NCBI GenBank assembly: GCA_003415625.1
Contig: PYIU01000006.1
Span: 3,968,001-4,032,000, forward strand
Direction of reading: 5' to 3'
Length of the DNA: 64,000 bases
Source of the DNA: Aquanectria penicillioides
Lineage: Eukaryota; Ascomycota; Sordariomycetes; Hypocreales; Nectriaceae
Shown here: positions 11,412-22,821 of the stretch, one piece after another
How positions within the stretch are numbered: position 1 is the stretch's first letter
How the letters are laid out: each line of letters opens with the position of its first letter
Translations under genes and position numbers: made by a program
Notes under the pieces: model-generated
What the model was told of the DNA's origin: nothing
Seen by the model: the letters and a program-made list of their open reading frames with translations, nothing else
Database searches by the model: none

Positions 11412-13409
11412 ATGTGTTCTGCCTCGTCACTTCTTTATCTTGGCCTCGTCAGCCTCGTCAACTTGGCCGCCGCCGCGGGCCCTTGCAAGGCGTCAACTGC
11501 CAGCTCTAGAACGGCCACACCAACTGCCACACCGTTGCCCGTGATAGTTGTCAACCGCTTGGTAAACGGCGACTTTGCAGCTAAAAACCCGAACTCTGCC
11601 GTTGCTTACTATCAAATCCAAGGCCAGGCCAACCACAACACCGCTGATGGGTACAATGGGGATGGAAACCAGGGACTTGGTTGTGTCTCTATGGGTGCCC
11701 GGTCTGGAAGCACTCAGGCGGGAGGCAGCCAGAAGCGAGATACGGAAGCTTCTGCTTCTGTTTCCCAGTACCTGGATGACCTGAATACTGAAACTCAGTA
11801 TACCGTCCGTTTCTTTTATACCGTCTTGTCGAATACGTTGGTGGACACTTGCCGAATCGAGGCATCCTTTGAGGGAGACAACATTGTGTCAACACCGTAC
11901 TTCCCCGTTGTCAACACCCAAGCCACAGTTGACGGATCGCGAGAGTGGACCAAGGTCCTCAAGTCAACTTCGTTCGCAGCCAGCAGCGGTCACATCGAAT
12001 TCTCCTTGGCCTGCGTGAATGGGGGTGAGGCTCAAGCTTACCTGGACCAAATCTTCGTCACCAGCGAGGTCAGCACTGATGAAATCGACAACGCGTCTCT
12101 CATTTATGAGTCTACAACTGGCTCTTCCACCTCGATTGCCTCTGGAAACAGCGCTGCTAGTCGTTCATCCAGCTCTGCTCAACATTCCGAAACTGCCTCT
12201 GTAGCGTCCTCTTTGACCCCTCCCTCTTCTACACCCCTTCCGGAAACCTTCTCCGCAACTTCTTCAGCAACCTCATCTACAGAAACATCTCCCGGTGCCG
12301 CGTCTTCGTCACCCCCTTTGATCTCTTCTACGACAAGCTTTTCTATGACAGCTCCTCTTACGACAATCTCTTCTATGACTGCTTCGTTTACGATTGCCTC
12401 TTCTACGGCTATTTCTTCTTCGGTACTAGTTTCTTCTAAAAGTTCTTCTATGACGACTATTTCTATGACAACTTCTTCTCCGGCCACTTCTTTGGCTTCC
12501 TCTTCTCAGACAACCACCTTTTCTGCAGCCACCTTCTCCGCAACCACCGTTTCCACGATCTCCTCTTCCACAACCTCTTCTTTCACCACCGGTACTGCTA
12601 CTCCGACCGCTTCCAAGCCAGGAATTATCCTCCCACTTTATGTTTATCCTTCCGTCGAGTGGGACGACGATGCGGCAAACTGGAAGCCTGTGTTTAACGC
12701 AGTCTCCGCCCATTCCGATATTGAGTGGACTATCGTCATCAACCCCCATAACGGCCCTGGACTGAGCGGAGATCCCGGTAACGGCGACATCAATCTCATG
12801 AGCGGCGTTTCGCAGCTCAACGCCCATGAAAACGTCAATGTGGTTGGTTACGTCCCAATCAACTGGGCCCAGGCCTCAATGGACGAAGTCAAGGCCAACA
12901 TTACAAACTACGCTAGCTGGGCCTCGTATCCCGCATCGGATATTAGCGTCGACGGCATTTTCTTTGACGAGGCTAGCACTGATGTTGATTACTTGGATGA
13001 AGCTGCTACCTTTGCCAGGGAAGCCTTTGATAATTCCATTAGCATTGTTTGTAACTTTGGTGTTCAGACCTCCGCCGAACTCTATGCTATCTGCGACATT
13101 GTCATCGCCTTTGAAAGCTGTCTTAATTGCGATGATATCCCTCAGTACAAGGATGAGGAGACACTTGAGTCCAACTTCCTTACCGGATACGAGTCCCAGG
13201 GTGCTCTTCTTGTTCACGGCGCCACCGGCGCAGACTACGCTGGCAATGAATTTACCGTTGACCTGTTGACAAGCTACATCCGAAACATTGTCAAGCACGG
13301 AATTGGATGGTTTTACTTCTCATCTGGGGGTTACGATGTTATTGCATCCACTCCCGCAAGTGTCGGCCAGAACGCAGACTCTCTTGCGAGCGCCCTTCTT
13401 GATTCGTAG
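11412..13409 (+). CDS. secreted spherulin-4 family protein (GH135-like glycoside hydrolase)
   Basis: Single-exon gene of 665 aa. The ATG at 11412 is chosen because it begins a clear signal peptide (MCSASSLLYLGLVSLVNLAAA); the frame is open 62 codons upstream but that part is not signal-like. Residues about 45-230 resemble a carbohydrate-binding beta-sandwich (VNRLVNGDFA at the start). Residues about 230-400 are a Ser/Thr-rich linker, probably heavily O-glycosylated. The C-terminal 260 residues are the spherulin-4 domain: PLYVYPS near the start, then DISVDGIFFDEAS with the acidic pair expected at the active site. The characterised relative Sph3 of Aspergillus fumigatus cleaves the cell-wall polymer galactosaminogalactan, so a role in wall or biofilm polysaccharide turnover is likely. 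The substrate is inferred, not shown. Confidence 0.85.
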   Translation: MCSASSLLYLGLVSLVNLAAAAGPCKASTASSRTATPTATPLPVIVVNRLVNGDFAAKNPNSAVAYYQIQGQANHNTADGYNGDGNQGLGCVSMGARSGSTQAGGSQKRDTEASASVSQYLDDLNTETQYTVRFFYTVLSNTLVDTCRIEASFEGDNIVSTPYFPVVNTQATVDGSREWTKVLKSTSFAASSGHIEFSLACVNGGEAQAYLDQIFVTSEVSTDEIDNASLIYESTTGSSTSIASGNSAASRSSSSAQHSETASVASSLTPPSSTPLPETFSATSSATSSTETSPGAASSSPPLISSTTSFSMTAPLTTISSMTASFTIASSTAISSSVLVSSKSSSMTTISMTTSSPATSLASSSQTTTFSAATFSATTVSTISSSTTSSFTTGTATPTASKPGIILPLYVYPSVEWDDDAANWKPVFNAVSAHSDIEWTIVINPHNGPGLSGDPGNGDINLMSGVSQLNAHENVNVVGYVPINWAQASMDEVKANITNYASWASYPASDISVDGIFFDEASTDVDYLDEAATFAREAFDNSISIVCNFGVQTSAELYAICDIVIAFESCLNCDDIPQYKDEETLESNFLTGYESQGALLVHGATGADYAGNEFTVDLLTSYIRNIVKHGIGWFYFSSGGYDVIASTPASVGQNADSLASALLDS

Positions 13410-14756
13410 TGGAGGAGGTTGACTCTGGTGAAAGCTCAAAGTATTCAAATATGTACCCTAGGTTTTAGCTAGGTAATTCAGATGCGTTGAGAATACTTCA
13501 TGTTCTAGACTGGACTGCGTTGATAAAGATTTCCTAATATTCGTGATATAAATGCACTTCTAGGGGGCGAACCCTGTTGCTGTACTTTGGTCGTGATCAT
13601 GAGTGAGACGGCGAGGCTTACTTCGAAGTTTTGTGATGGGGCTTTATTTGGTGGCATAGTCACCGAATGAGCTATCCACAATGGCACTTGCGTCAATGTA
13701 GATGGGATAATGATGACCTGAATTGTATCTCGTGTGGGCAGAAATATCGGTGTACGTATAGTTTTCACTGTGCAGTGCTGGGCTCTGTTTTCTTGTTCAA
13801 AGATTACGTTGAGAATGAGCTTAAATATAAGTTTAAAAGGCAAACACTTGTAAAGTGATGAAGATCGTTAGGAAATCGATGTGAATACATTTAGCGAGGG
13901 AATGGGATATGTCTAGGCTATGCAATTAACTGTTCTGAGGTTGAAGAAAATATCCTCATGTTAAATTAGGTCCTTGGACCCATGTCGCCTCTGCGCGAAC
14001 CGAGCTTCGCTTGCGGATAAACTTGGTTCGGTGCTTATCAATTATTATCTTGTGATGACCTCGCCGCAGTTTTTGAGAAGTATGTTAGATGAACAATAGC
14101 TGTGGCTCGTTTGATTCGACTGTAAAGTTGAAAACCCTGTACGACAGCAACTATTCAATCTGCCATTGGAGTCAGTCCTTTGACGATTGAGGGCCATCAG
14201 TGTTTCGCCCGTAATGTGAAGCGAATACCTTTGTATGAGTCAAATGGAACACTGGGAGATTAACTTTGCAAAGAGCAAGCAAGGAGCTTCGAGAGGCAGT
14301 TGCATGCTCACGCTGCAGAGCTGCGGAGTGGAGAATTGTAAGATTCCTTTGGGGATAAATCTCCGTTTGAAGCCACCGGCTCCGAAGCTATAATGGCCAG
14401 CAATCTTAAGGCCCAATCAGCTGCCAGAGCTCGATGGAAATCCCCATCAACTTAACCCAAGCATGGCCTAGCGTCTTTGGTATTTGGAATTCTCAAGCAC
14501 TGTCGGACGACGGGTTGCTTTAGGAGGTTGTTTTCATTCCTCACGGCTTATCAACAAACCACATCCGATGCTGCCCAACAAGCCAACAAGCCGTACATTG
14601 ATCTGTGTAACGTCCAAATGGGATCGAGTCGGCATCCAGGGGAAATCACGCGATACCCACACTGAAGCGGAGACCTGTCTTAAAGATTGAGGCGGCCGAC
14701 TCTGCATCGCCACACCTTCAAACCCAGTCCATCGTCCACGTTATACGACGCCTGGA
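13410..14756. other. intergenic, nothing recognised
   Basis: 1.3 kb without a supportable gene. Frames at 13505-13858 and 14477-14690 are short, overlap on both strands and lack family features. Confidence 0.5.
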
Positions 14757-15341
14757 ATGCGGACACAGCATCATTTCACCGTCTCTGTGCCAATCCCACA
14801 CGTCCTACCGCCCCACCTCGTCGTCGAAGCGCTCCGGACTTGCACCCCGACGTTGGCTCATAATAGCACGGCTGAGAGCTTTCAAGAGATCCCTCTGCCC
14901 CCAAATTCGATTGACAATGACGCCTTCTTCGAACCTTCGGATCCGACTGTCCGTGCTTTTCACGTTCGCGACGCCATTCAACTGGCTCCGGGCCTTGTGA
15001 GGCGCTCCACGTGGTTGACCATCTTTCAGAGCAGCCCTGACGGCGTTCGGTTCCGCGTTACCACTCCGTACCAGGATCCAATCCTGCCCCAGATTGTCAC
15101 CGTTTGGGCACAATGGACGGTTCGACCTTGCATCTCCTCCCCTGCTTCATCTGGCAATACCGCAAGCTCAGCATCTGTCGTGGGGGAAGGCTGGGAATTG
15201 GTCGATGAGGTGGTTGTCGAGACCCATCGGTTCATCATGGGGTTTGTGTCTCCATATGCTCAGAGGGCGCATCAAGGGGTTTGCGAAAATCTGGTTGATG
15301 CATTATTGAAGAATTATCTTGCCGGGGCAGTTCCCTCGTGA
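14757..15341 (+). CDS. DUF7053-like fungal protein
   Basis: A 194-aa uninterrupted frame with ATG at 14757. It opens with a HHFTVSVPIPH strand typical of the fungal DUF7053 group. Alternating strand-like segments follow (AFHVRDAIQLAPG, STWLTIFQSSPDGVRFRV, QIVTVWAQWTV), then a C-terminal helix HQGVCENLVDALLKNYL. This pattern suggests an alpha/beta fold with a hydrophobic pocket like the SRPBCC lipid- or ligand-binding proteins. No catalytic residues can be named. The function is unknown in the family as far as I know. A short Ser-rich insert (about residues 125-138) interrupts the fold. Confidence 0.65.
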   Translation: MRTQHHFTVSVPIPHVLPPHLVVEALRTCTPTLAHNSTAESFQEIPLPPNSIDNDAFFEPSDPTVRAFHVRDAIQLAPGLVRRSTWLTIFQSSPDGVRFRVTTPYQDPILPQIVTVWAQWTVRPCISSPASSGNTASSASVVGEGWELVDEVVVETHRFIMGFVSPYAQRAHQGVCENLVDALLKNYLAGAVPS

Positions 15342-16552
15342 CACGTGGGCAATGTAGTCAAATGCAAGCGCTTGGAGATCATCATTGAGCGGCCATCGCC
15401 TGAGATATAAAGAGTGTTCGCGCTGGAAGTTTATTATGGGGGATGGGCGATAGTCCGAGGTACAAACGACTCATGCAGCTTGGGTCGCTACGATTTGTGT
15501 CTGGTGGGAGGAGATGAACGATTAAAGAAAGCTTCAACTGTCAATTAGTGCCTAAAATAATAACCGGGGCGCAAATATGAGAGACATCATCCGATAGCTG
15601 GAGTGTCAATTGTTTCTTGCTTCATGAAATCAGGCCACTTGGCGACTTCGGTGGAAACGCAGGCGTGGCGGTCTATGGATGAGCTTGACCAATCCATTAG
15701 AATCAAGCGCATTGAGACCTCCCAAGCTCGTAAGTACTTAAACAGTGATCTTGACGATAGATCATCACCATAGTAACTTATTTGCCATTGCGGCTGATGG
15801 CACCTCCGCCAAAACTTGGCTAGTTTAAGCGCCGCAGATTTTGCATGCTCAGAAAGCGACAAGAGGGAGGCATCGGCAGACTATATGGCCCGCTCCACAA
15901 ATCGATTGGGGCTGTCATTTTGTGTCTAGCTATTGTGCAGCGGCAGGTGAAAAAGAAGCTGAATGTCATTGAAATATAGTTAATATGCTCGGGTACGGAC
16001 TTTTGGAGTGAGACATGTTAGGTTGTTCTTGACCAGAGCCTAAAGCGTGGAACACCGCTCCTAGCTCCACAGGAAGCTGGTCTTATATGATAACTGACTA
16101 AGGAGACACCATTGGAGTTCTGAGCCAAGTTGGGCTCATCTATCTCGAAGCTGGCCAGTATCAGGTCGGATTTATTAGTACGCCTTTGCTGTACCCTCTC
16201 ACAACAGCGAGCTGGGGTAGCTACACGGCTGTTGACATTATTAACCTTACAAAAAGAACAAACGTGACTGTTGCACTTACCAAAATAATCATTAGAAAGA
16301 TTATTGGGAATGCTTTTGGGGTCTTATCGCAACAGCTGTTCAACGTTTCTGAGGATGCGCCGGGTACAACTAAGTGGAAACCCGAGCTTGTCACGTGCCT
16401 AATCTCATGTCAGCCTAGACAGAAGCGGGGATAAGATGCTCACATTAGATTTAACATGTTATTCGACATTGTTCTCAACCAAGGCAGTTTGAGGCCACCC
16501 AAAATCCAAATTGAACAAGCCGCATATTCAGAGAGATTTTCGACGTAAAACA
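15342..16552. other. intergenic, nothing recognised
   Basis: 1.2 kb between the DUF7053-like and F-box genes. Frames of 80-90 codons at 15587-15862 (minus) and 16186-16434 (plus) show no motifs. Confidence 0.5.
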
Positions 16553-18250
16553 ATGGCGTTACAAGATGGCACGCCGACCATTTTGAGACTGCCTGAAGAA
16601 ATCTTGCTCGCCATCCTGGAGCAGAGTGGCCTAGGATCTTTGTTAGTTCGAGACGACCCGAACCCAAGGGCGTCGCGCTGGCGATGGGTTCTCAATAAGA
16701 ACAAGTACGAGCACATATCGAACCTGCGGCTGACTTGCCGGCGCTTCTGTGTCCTGAGCACCCCCTCAATGATCCGGCGGTCTGCCTATGTCGACTTCTG
16801 TCGGCCTGACACGCTCAAGCTGCTCGACAGTGTGGTGGATAACCCAATACTAGCCGCTGGAGTACGCAGAGTTGACGTAAACCTTCGATTCTATCACCCG
16901 TGGGCAGCCGCCAACATTACAAACTTTACATCTGCTATCGTGGCAGAGTGGAAAGAGAGACGAGAGCGGGCGGAAAGGAGACGAAGAGCAAGCTCCGAAG
17001 AGAGAGGTGGCCCCCGTGATTACGGGGAGTTAGAAATGGAGATTGAAGCAGAAATTGAGCGGGAGCGACGACAAGAGGAGCAGGATTTCGAGTTGGATCT
17101 TGATGGGATAGTCGAACGATTCCTGAAGCAGCTTGAGGGTTCTAAAGCAGACGGAGGGAAAGCTTTTATCCCACCTGATGGATACAGGCCTGCTTTGTGG
17201 CCACGAAAAATTCTACAACAGGCCTATCGTGCATACAAGAGTCGGTTCGAGGCCCAAGACTCTTGTCAGTTTCCTACATCATTGGCTAAGACGCTTTCGA
17301 AACTGCCGAACCTAAAACGGCTGGTCCTTCTTGACGGCGAGCTCGACAATGGGTTTGAGTCCTGGGATAGGATAGTTGTGCATGTGAAGAATGTGACTGG
17401 GCAGAAAAACGCTCTTATCAAGGCATTTTCTCGTCCTATGCCTTGGGAAAATGCTCGTTGGATCATGCCTACTCCCGAATTTCAAGCAGGAGTGCCAACT
17501 AAACTGTTCTTTGATATCCCGATAGAAATCAGCCGGCTGGGGGTCCCCATCAGTGACTTGTCCATCAAGGTCTCGTCTGCTCCTGATTACAGGCTTCTCC
17601 CAGCAGATTCGGAATCCCTTGGTCAGCTGTCAGCCAGTCTCGGGGCCATGGAGGTTTCCGAATTTACCTTTCAACCATCTGGCATTAATAGGTGCAGAAT
17701 GTGGGGGATTGATGAAACAGAAGAGCCTTGCCGTGAGCCCGGTGAGTTAAAAGTTATCAATCAATATCTCAGTGCTGTGCTTGGTGCGGAAAGTGTTGCT
17801 GTTGCAAGCATTGATTTGGCCGACTTCTGGCGTGGCTCTGAGATTGAATCTATTCGATACATGTCTGACCCTTCTGATATCGGGATTTCTTGGCCAGCAG
17901 TCTCTAATCTCAAGGCTATTGACTTGACTGAAGTTGGGCTGAGCATAGAAGAACTCGAGGCATGTTTGGCGTCTTTGGTCCCAAACTCCATTCTCGTGTT
18001 GTTTAGAACACATCTCCGGATGGGGAAATGGAGGGATGCTCTCCATATCCTGAGACATGGATTAAAGAACCCGCGAAAGGTTTCCATAAGGTGGCCTACT
18101 GGTGGCGAGATTGGGGATCTGACCAGTCAACAACAAGAATTCATTTTCTTTGGATGGAAAGAGGAGATTGGATCTCGAGCTGAGGGGTTCGCAAAGGGAG
18201 AGGAAATTGAGAATCCATTTGATTCCATGCCTAGCACAGTCGAATATTGA
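16553..18250 (+). CDS. F-box domain protein
   Basis: Single-exon gene of 565 aa; the ATG at 16553 sits just before the F-box. Residues about 8-80 carry the F-box pattern (LRLPEEILLAILEQSGL, later ISNLRLTCRRFCVL), which binds Skp1 in SCF ubiquitin ligases. A highly charged Arg/Glu-rich coiled-coil-like stretch lies at about residues 140-190. The C-terminal part has leucine-rich segments such as LPNLKRLVLLDGEL and VSNLKAIDLTEVGLSIEEL, which probably choose the substrate. Such F-box/LRR-like proteins are numerous and fast-evolving in filamentous fungi. The target cannot be predicted. Confidence 0.8.
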   Translation: MALQDGTPTILRLPEEILLAILEQSGLGSLLVRDDPNPRASRWRWVLNKNKYEHISNLRLTCRRFCVLSTPSMIRRSAYVDFCRPDTLKLLDSVVDNPILAAGVRRVDVNLRFYHPWAAANITNFTSAIVAEWKERRERAERRRRASSEERGGPRDYGELEMEIEAEIERERRQEEQDFELDLDGIVERFLKQLEGSKADGGKAFIPPDGYRPALWPRKILQQAYRAYKSRFEAQDSCQFPTSLAKTLSKLPNLKRLVLLDGELDNGFESWDRIVVHVKNVTGQKNALIKAFSRPMPWENARWIMPTPEFQAGVPTKLFFDIPIEISRLGVPISDLSIKVSSAPDYRLLPADSESLGQLSASLGAMEVSEFTFQPSGINRCRMWGIDETEEPCREPGELKVINQYLSAVLGAESVAVASIDLADFWRGSEIESIRYMSDPSDIGISWPAVSNLKAIDLTEVGLSIEELEACLASLVPNSILVLFRTHLRMGKWRDALHILRHGLKNPRKVSIRWPTGGEIGDLTSQQQEFIFFGWKEEIGSRAEGFAKGEEIENPFDSMPSTVEY

Positions 18251-20780
18251 AAGCAAACATTATTCACGCCTTTGCAGGCGGTATCTTGGGTACCGGAACG
18301 TTGTATCCCATGTCCTTGCGGGATGTGGCCACCGGGATATGGAACTGGGATATGGAACTGGGTTTTGCCAGATAGAGAACTCCATCTTGGTTGATAATTG
18401 CCATCAATGACGACACCATGCAACATAAACACCGTTACATAGGGCACGTGAGGAAAAGCATGCGTCGAGATTCGCGGAGCATGTCCTAGAGGGAGACGAG
18501 GCTACACCAAATCAGGGACCAAGCAAGATGACCCCACAAGCACAGGAGGATCCTCAGCGCTGGCATCTAAAGACATGAAATGAACGATGCCAAGCAGATC
18601 AATTAGATCTGGAGATACCAGTGAAATAGATAGAGAGCCAGCGATGTATGCTGATATCATCGTCATAGTAATAAATGAGGCTACGTCATAGACACGAATC
18701 CTGGGCGCAAAGAGAGGCCCCGCTGCAATGCCTACTAATAGCGTTGCCGATATTTGTAGATGGTTAGTGAGAAGGTTTAAATCCCAACTGTTGCAGTGCC
18801 ATGTTAATATCTCGTCGATTCGGACATATCTAGCTCTGGAGATTTCACAGCATGCTTATCCATTCCTATGCTTGCCAATACCCGGAACTCTAGCAAACGA
18901 TCTTCCAACAGGGCAAGGCTCAAGGTTTGGCGGCGTCCACGGATCCGCCCCGATGTTGCAAAGGAGCCCACATTATACGAGGGCTTTTGCTTGCGCCTCT
19001 CGTGAGGGCTACGGCAACGCGGCAAGTTTAATTTTGCACGTGTAATCAGGCTCAATCTCACTGAACGAATACCGAGCACTGACGTCGATCGAATCCAACC
19101 GGCACGACGGAAACTCGACCGAGCGGTTCAAATTGCATGTACTGTTCTTTTGCTTGTCTGCAGTGAGGCTTGCGAATATGATCTTGCCTGTAATTAGACA
19201 AAGAGCAAAATATAGTTTAACCCTAGATGCACCGAATGATTTGGTTAGATCTAGGCGATCTTCAATCTTCCTCCCTCGGGTTTCTCTCGAGCAAGTTGTG
19301 CATCTTGGCGCCCACCTAGTCTCGAGATACTACAATATTTTGAAGAAATAATAATTGGGTCACTGTGTGTGGGTACGATTATGCAGTTCATTGAGAAATT
19401 GAATATAGTGATTGCCTTCCCCATCAAAAATCACTATCGCCCGTGAGGAGCGGGGCAATAAATCAAAGTTACAGCTTAATAAAGAAACCAGTGTCGAAAG
19501 AAATGAGAGTTCCACCCATCACAGTTCGTTCTTTCCTGGTCCTGAGAATATTTAGCAGTCTTCTACGTTTCTAAAATTTGTGTTGCCTGATCCAGAGCGA
19601 TCCATTATCAGAGCTTACACATGCAGGAAAGGGCAAAAAAGGGGGTTTCAAGTCGGTTAGGCGCCTACTCTGTTCTACATTAATTTAGTTGAGCGGTGAA
19701 TCGAAAATCAACCAATGTTGAGGATCAATATTCAGCTTGCAGGGGGCTTTAGAGGCTGTGTGACAAGACACAGCACTGGTGGCCCCTGTCAGAGGATTGG
19801 AGCTGGCAGTTTTCACAATCGGAACACTTATTCTTTCCATTATTGAGAAGGGTGAAGTGAATCGTGTTATTAGAATCAACTATCGGCTTCTTAGGTGGCT
19901 GGGTATCATGCTAGGTTTTGTTCGTCTTGTTTCAATAGACACAGTGAGGTGAGACTCAGCTAACATGAATGGGGCTGGCAAATGAAGAAAAGAGCCTCAA
20001 CCGTGATATCCGGCGCCTGTTTTGTAAGCATAGCTCTACTTAAAACCCGGTCAAAGTCCAAAACCTGCGTCCGTCTTCCGACCCATTTCTTGCTTGCTGG
20101 GATTTATTTCCGTGCATGAAGTCACATACCTCGGCTAGCGCTGGTCATCCTGAGCGAGCAGCCGAGTGAATTGTGGATGTTGTGAGAAAAGAAAACGTGC
20201 CACAAGACCACACGAACAACTTGCTCCTGCGAATACTATTAGGTGTTGAAGCTGTGGCTGTGATGAGATAAAGGTGTGAGGATACCTTGCATCAATTAAA
20301 AATATGGGCCGATTTCGGTTCGAGTGCGGACTTCAGCGACAGTGAAGCAGTGCCGAGATACTCTCAATGGTATGTTAATGCAGAGATATACTATCGATAT
20401 CATTTAGGCTTGTAAAAGTAGATTGTTCTTGTTGTAACACTTGCAATATTTGGCCGATTCACGAAGAGGCCACTTCTCCAGTAAGAAACCTAGGCATTGC
20501 TGCACCATGTTTGGCTATGAAACCACTAAAATATTGACTTAGGAAATTTGAAGGCTGCTCATTTGCACGTGGCCTAAGTTGAAGGACAAAAGCGGTGGCT
20601 AAGATGATCTTATTGACTTGGGAATATTTCATTGTTGACTCGTGGCCGTCTATGAAACACGCATGTATTGAGCTTCCCCAAACTCCACCCTCCTATAATC
20701 GACATGCAGCCTCCATAGATGCTAATTTAGTGTAGCTTTCATTCCACTTGAAGCACAGCCATCCAGTCTTCCAGTGCTTC
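18251..20780. other. 2.5 kb gene-poor gap
   Basis: No frame above 105 codons and no family match on either strand. Base composition is AT-leaning. It separates the left block from the catabolic cluster and may mark its boundary. Confidence 0.5.
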
Positions 20781-21878
20781 TCAAGCATTCACCGCTTGAT
20801 ACCCGTCACTGAAAGCGTAATCAGTATACCCAACAGGTGACTTTCGGGTATAAAAGGTGGCTCTGTTGTACGGATTAAGCTCTATTCCCTTTTCAATTCT
20901 GAATGGAAGATCTGGGTTTGCGATAAACGACCGACCAAACATGGCAATAATCTTCTTATCTGGGTGCTCCTCATCTACAAGACGATGGGCGGAGTCCGGC
21001 TTGAGCCCACCAGCAACAAGTATTGGGCCATCCCATAGGTCGTAAGCGAATTCGAGGCTTTCGGATGCCTCGACATCAACATTACCTGCTATCCTAGACT
21101 CAACGAGATGCAGATATGCAATGTTGAGTTTGCTGATCTTCCTGATGACGTCTGAAAACTGAGGTATCGGGTCATCCATCTTCATGCCGCCGAACGGACT
21201 CCAAGGACTAAGTCGGATACCCGTCTTCTCCGGCCCAATGGCTGCAGCAACCGCCGAGACAACCTCAACAGAAAAGCGAGAGCGGTTCTCAATGCTGCCA
21301 CCATACTCGTCATCACGATGGTTACAACAGTCTTGGATGAACTGGTCAATCAGATAGCCGTTGGCGCCGTGAAGCTCAACACCATCGAAACCAGCAGCAA
21401 CAGCGTTCTTTGCTGCCGTTACGTAGTTGCCAATCTTCTGCTGAATTTCGTCGATAGTGAGTCGTTTAGGTGTAGGTGAAGATTCCGAGATGGGCACTGC
21501 ATCGGAACTGACAATGGTAATTCCCTCTTTCTCAGCGACGTCTAGGGCGGCGGCGCGGCCAAGAGCCCACAGCTGGCAGAAGATGTAGCTCCCTTTGGCG
21601 TGGATGGCATCTGTGACCTTGCGCCAGGCGTCAATCTGCTGCTGGTTGTAGATGCCCGGAGCATTGGCATACCCGCCGTCTTTTGGGGAGATGAAGGTTC
21701 CCTCGGAGACGAGCAGAGTGCCGGGGATCGAGCTACGCTGAGAGTAATACTCGGCCATCATTTCTACTGGTACATGGTCGTCTGAGGCGCGGTAGCGAGT
21801 TAGGGGACACAGGCCAATGCGATGCTTGAGCTCGACATGCCCTACCGTAATGGGTTTGAAGAGTCGGCTGTTGGACAT
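20781..21878 (-). CDS. Old Yellow Enzyme family ene-reductase (NADPH dehydrogenase)
   Basis: Intact single-exon gene of 365 aa. I place the start at MSNSRLFKPITVG because OYE proteins begin this way; the frame is open 16 codons further up. FMN-dependent enzymes of this family reduce activated C=C bonds of alpha,beta-unsaturated ketones and aldehydes with NADPH. Visible landmarks are the first barrel strand HRIGLCPLTRYRA, the active-site segment GFDGVELHGANGYLIDQF, the DDEYGGSIENRSRF signature and a late phosphate-binding region ILVAGGL. It is the leftmost gene of the catabolic block and is followed upstream, on the same strand, by the Baeyer-Villiger monooxygenase. Cyclic enones such as carvone are typical substrates of the family. 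Confidence 0.92.
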   Translation of the reverse strand: MSNSRLFKPITVGHVELKHRIGLCPLTRYRASDDHVPVEMMAEYYSQRSSIPGTLLVSEGTFISPKDGGYANAPGIYNQQQIDAWRKVTDAIHAKGSYIFCQLWALGRAAALDVAEKEGITIVSSDAVPISESSPTPKRLTIDEIQQKIGNYVTAAKNAVAAGFDGVELHGANGYLIDQFIQDCCNHRDDEYGGSIENRSRFSVEVVSAVAAAIGPEKTGIRLSPWSPFGGMKMDDPIPQFSDVIRKISKLNIAYLHLVESRIAGNVDVEASESLEFAYDLWDGPILVAGGLKPDSAHRLVDEEHPDKKIIAMFGRSFIANPDLPFRIEKGIELNPYNRATFYTRKSPVGYTDYAFSDGYQAVNA

Positions 21879-22821
21879 TGTGGACAACAAGGGACAATAA
21901 TTGTGCAATGAACAAGACAAACGCAATAGACTGGCTTTAAATTAAGCCAGCTCCAAGTAAGCTGTTTGCAACTTCTTATGCTTCCCTAAGCGGTGTTTAT
22001 CGACTGGTAAATGGAGGCTTGGATAATGGCTCGCCAGCTCGAGCCTGATGCCATTTCGCGCAAAGGACCCCATGGAAGCCTTGGATGAAAGCATTGATTT
22101 GTCAGCTTGTCGCAAATTCAGATTACAGAAGCATAAAACAAGGTGGATCAATCATAACTCGCTTCAAGCCCGTCGAATCTCGGCGTGTGCGGCGCTTGAC
22201 TCGGATCTCGAGCTCCCCGGGAATTAATCCCGAAGGAAAGCGGCAAATTTGTGCCGCGGAAATAAAACCCGTGTCCTTAGTCAGGTCCAGGAACATGCCA
22301 CTTTCGATATCACAGCTCCCTCTTTGGTCAGTCTACGAAGCGATCCTGGGAGACAAGCGCGTGACCGCTCGAGAGCTTTCGGGCCACTACGACTATTGAT
22401 TTGTCAGTGACACCACGTCATTTCAGGATTTGTGTGAGACGTGATCCAGTCGTTCAATAATTACTAATTCACTAGTCTCTGCAGGTCCATTACAATGGAG
22501 AGGCGGCGCGCTGAGCACCAAGATTTGATGAGAGCCTCTCGTTGGCATCGGGAATTTCCTTGTCAACGTGATGTCCGGGTATGAGTAGCGCATATTCTTT
22601 ACTCTTCATGGTAATAGTATTAAAGTAAGAAATGCGATTGTTTCGTAAACATTTTAAGTGAATCTAATTCATAAGCAAGTTCAATGCTATGATCTAGCTA
22701 GGTGCACAGTGGGGCCAAGCCGGATCGAATTCAGCATATCGTTCAGGAACGGTGCCCAATGCTATAATTTGACCCAGAGTTCACCGTCTCCATTCACTAT
22801 CCTTCTCCGAAAATGGAAAAC
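21879..22821. promoter_or_regulatory. promoter region of the OYE gene with two CGG inverted repeats
   Basis: About 340-380 bp upstream of the OYE start lie two perfect inverted repeats close together: CGGGAATTAATCCCG (22218-22232, CGG-N9-CCG) and CGGCAAATTTGTGCCG (22241-22256, CGG-N10-CCG). Inverted CGG triplets are the usual targets of dimeric Zn2Cys6 regulators, two of which are encoded a few kb away. No gene is seen in this stretch. Confidence 0.5.
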
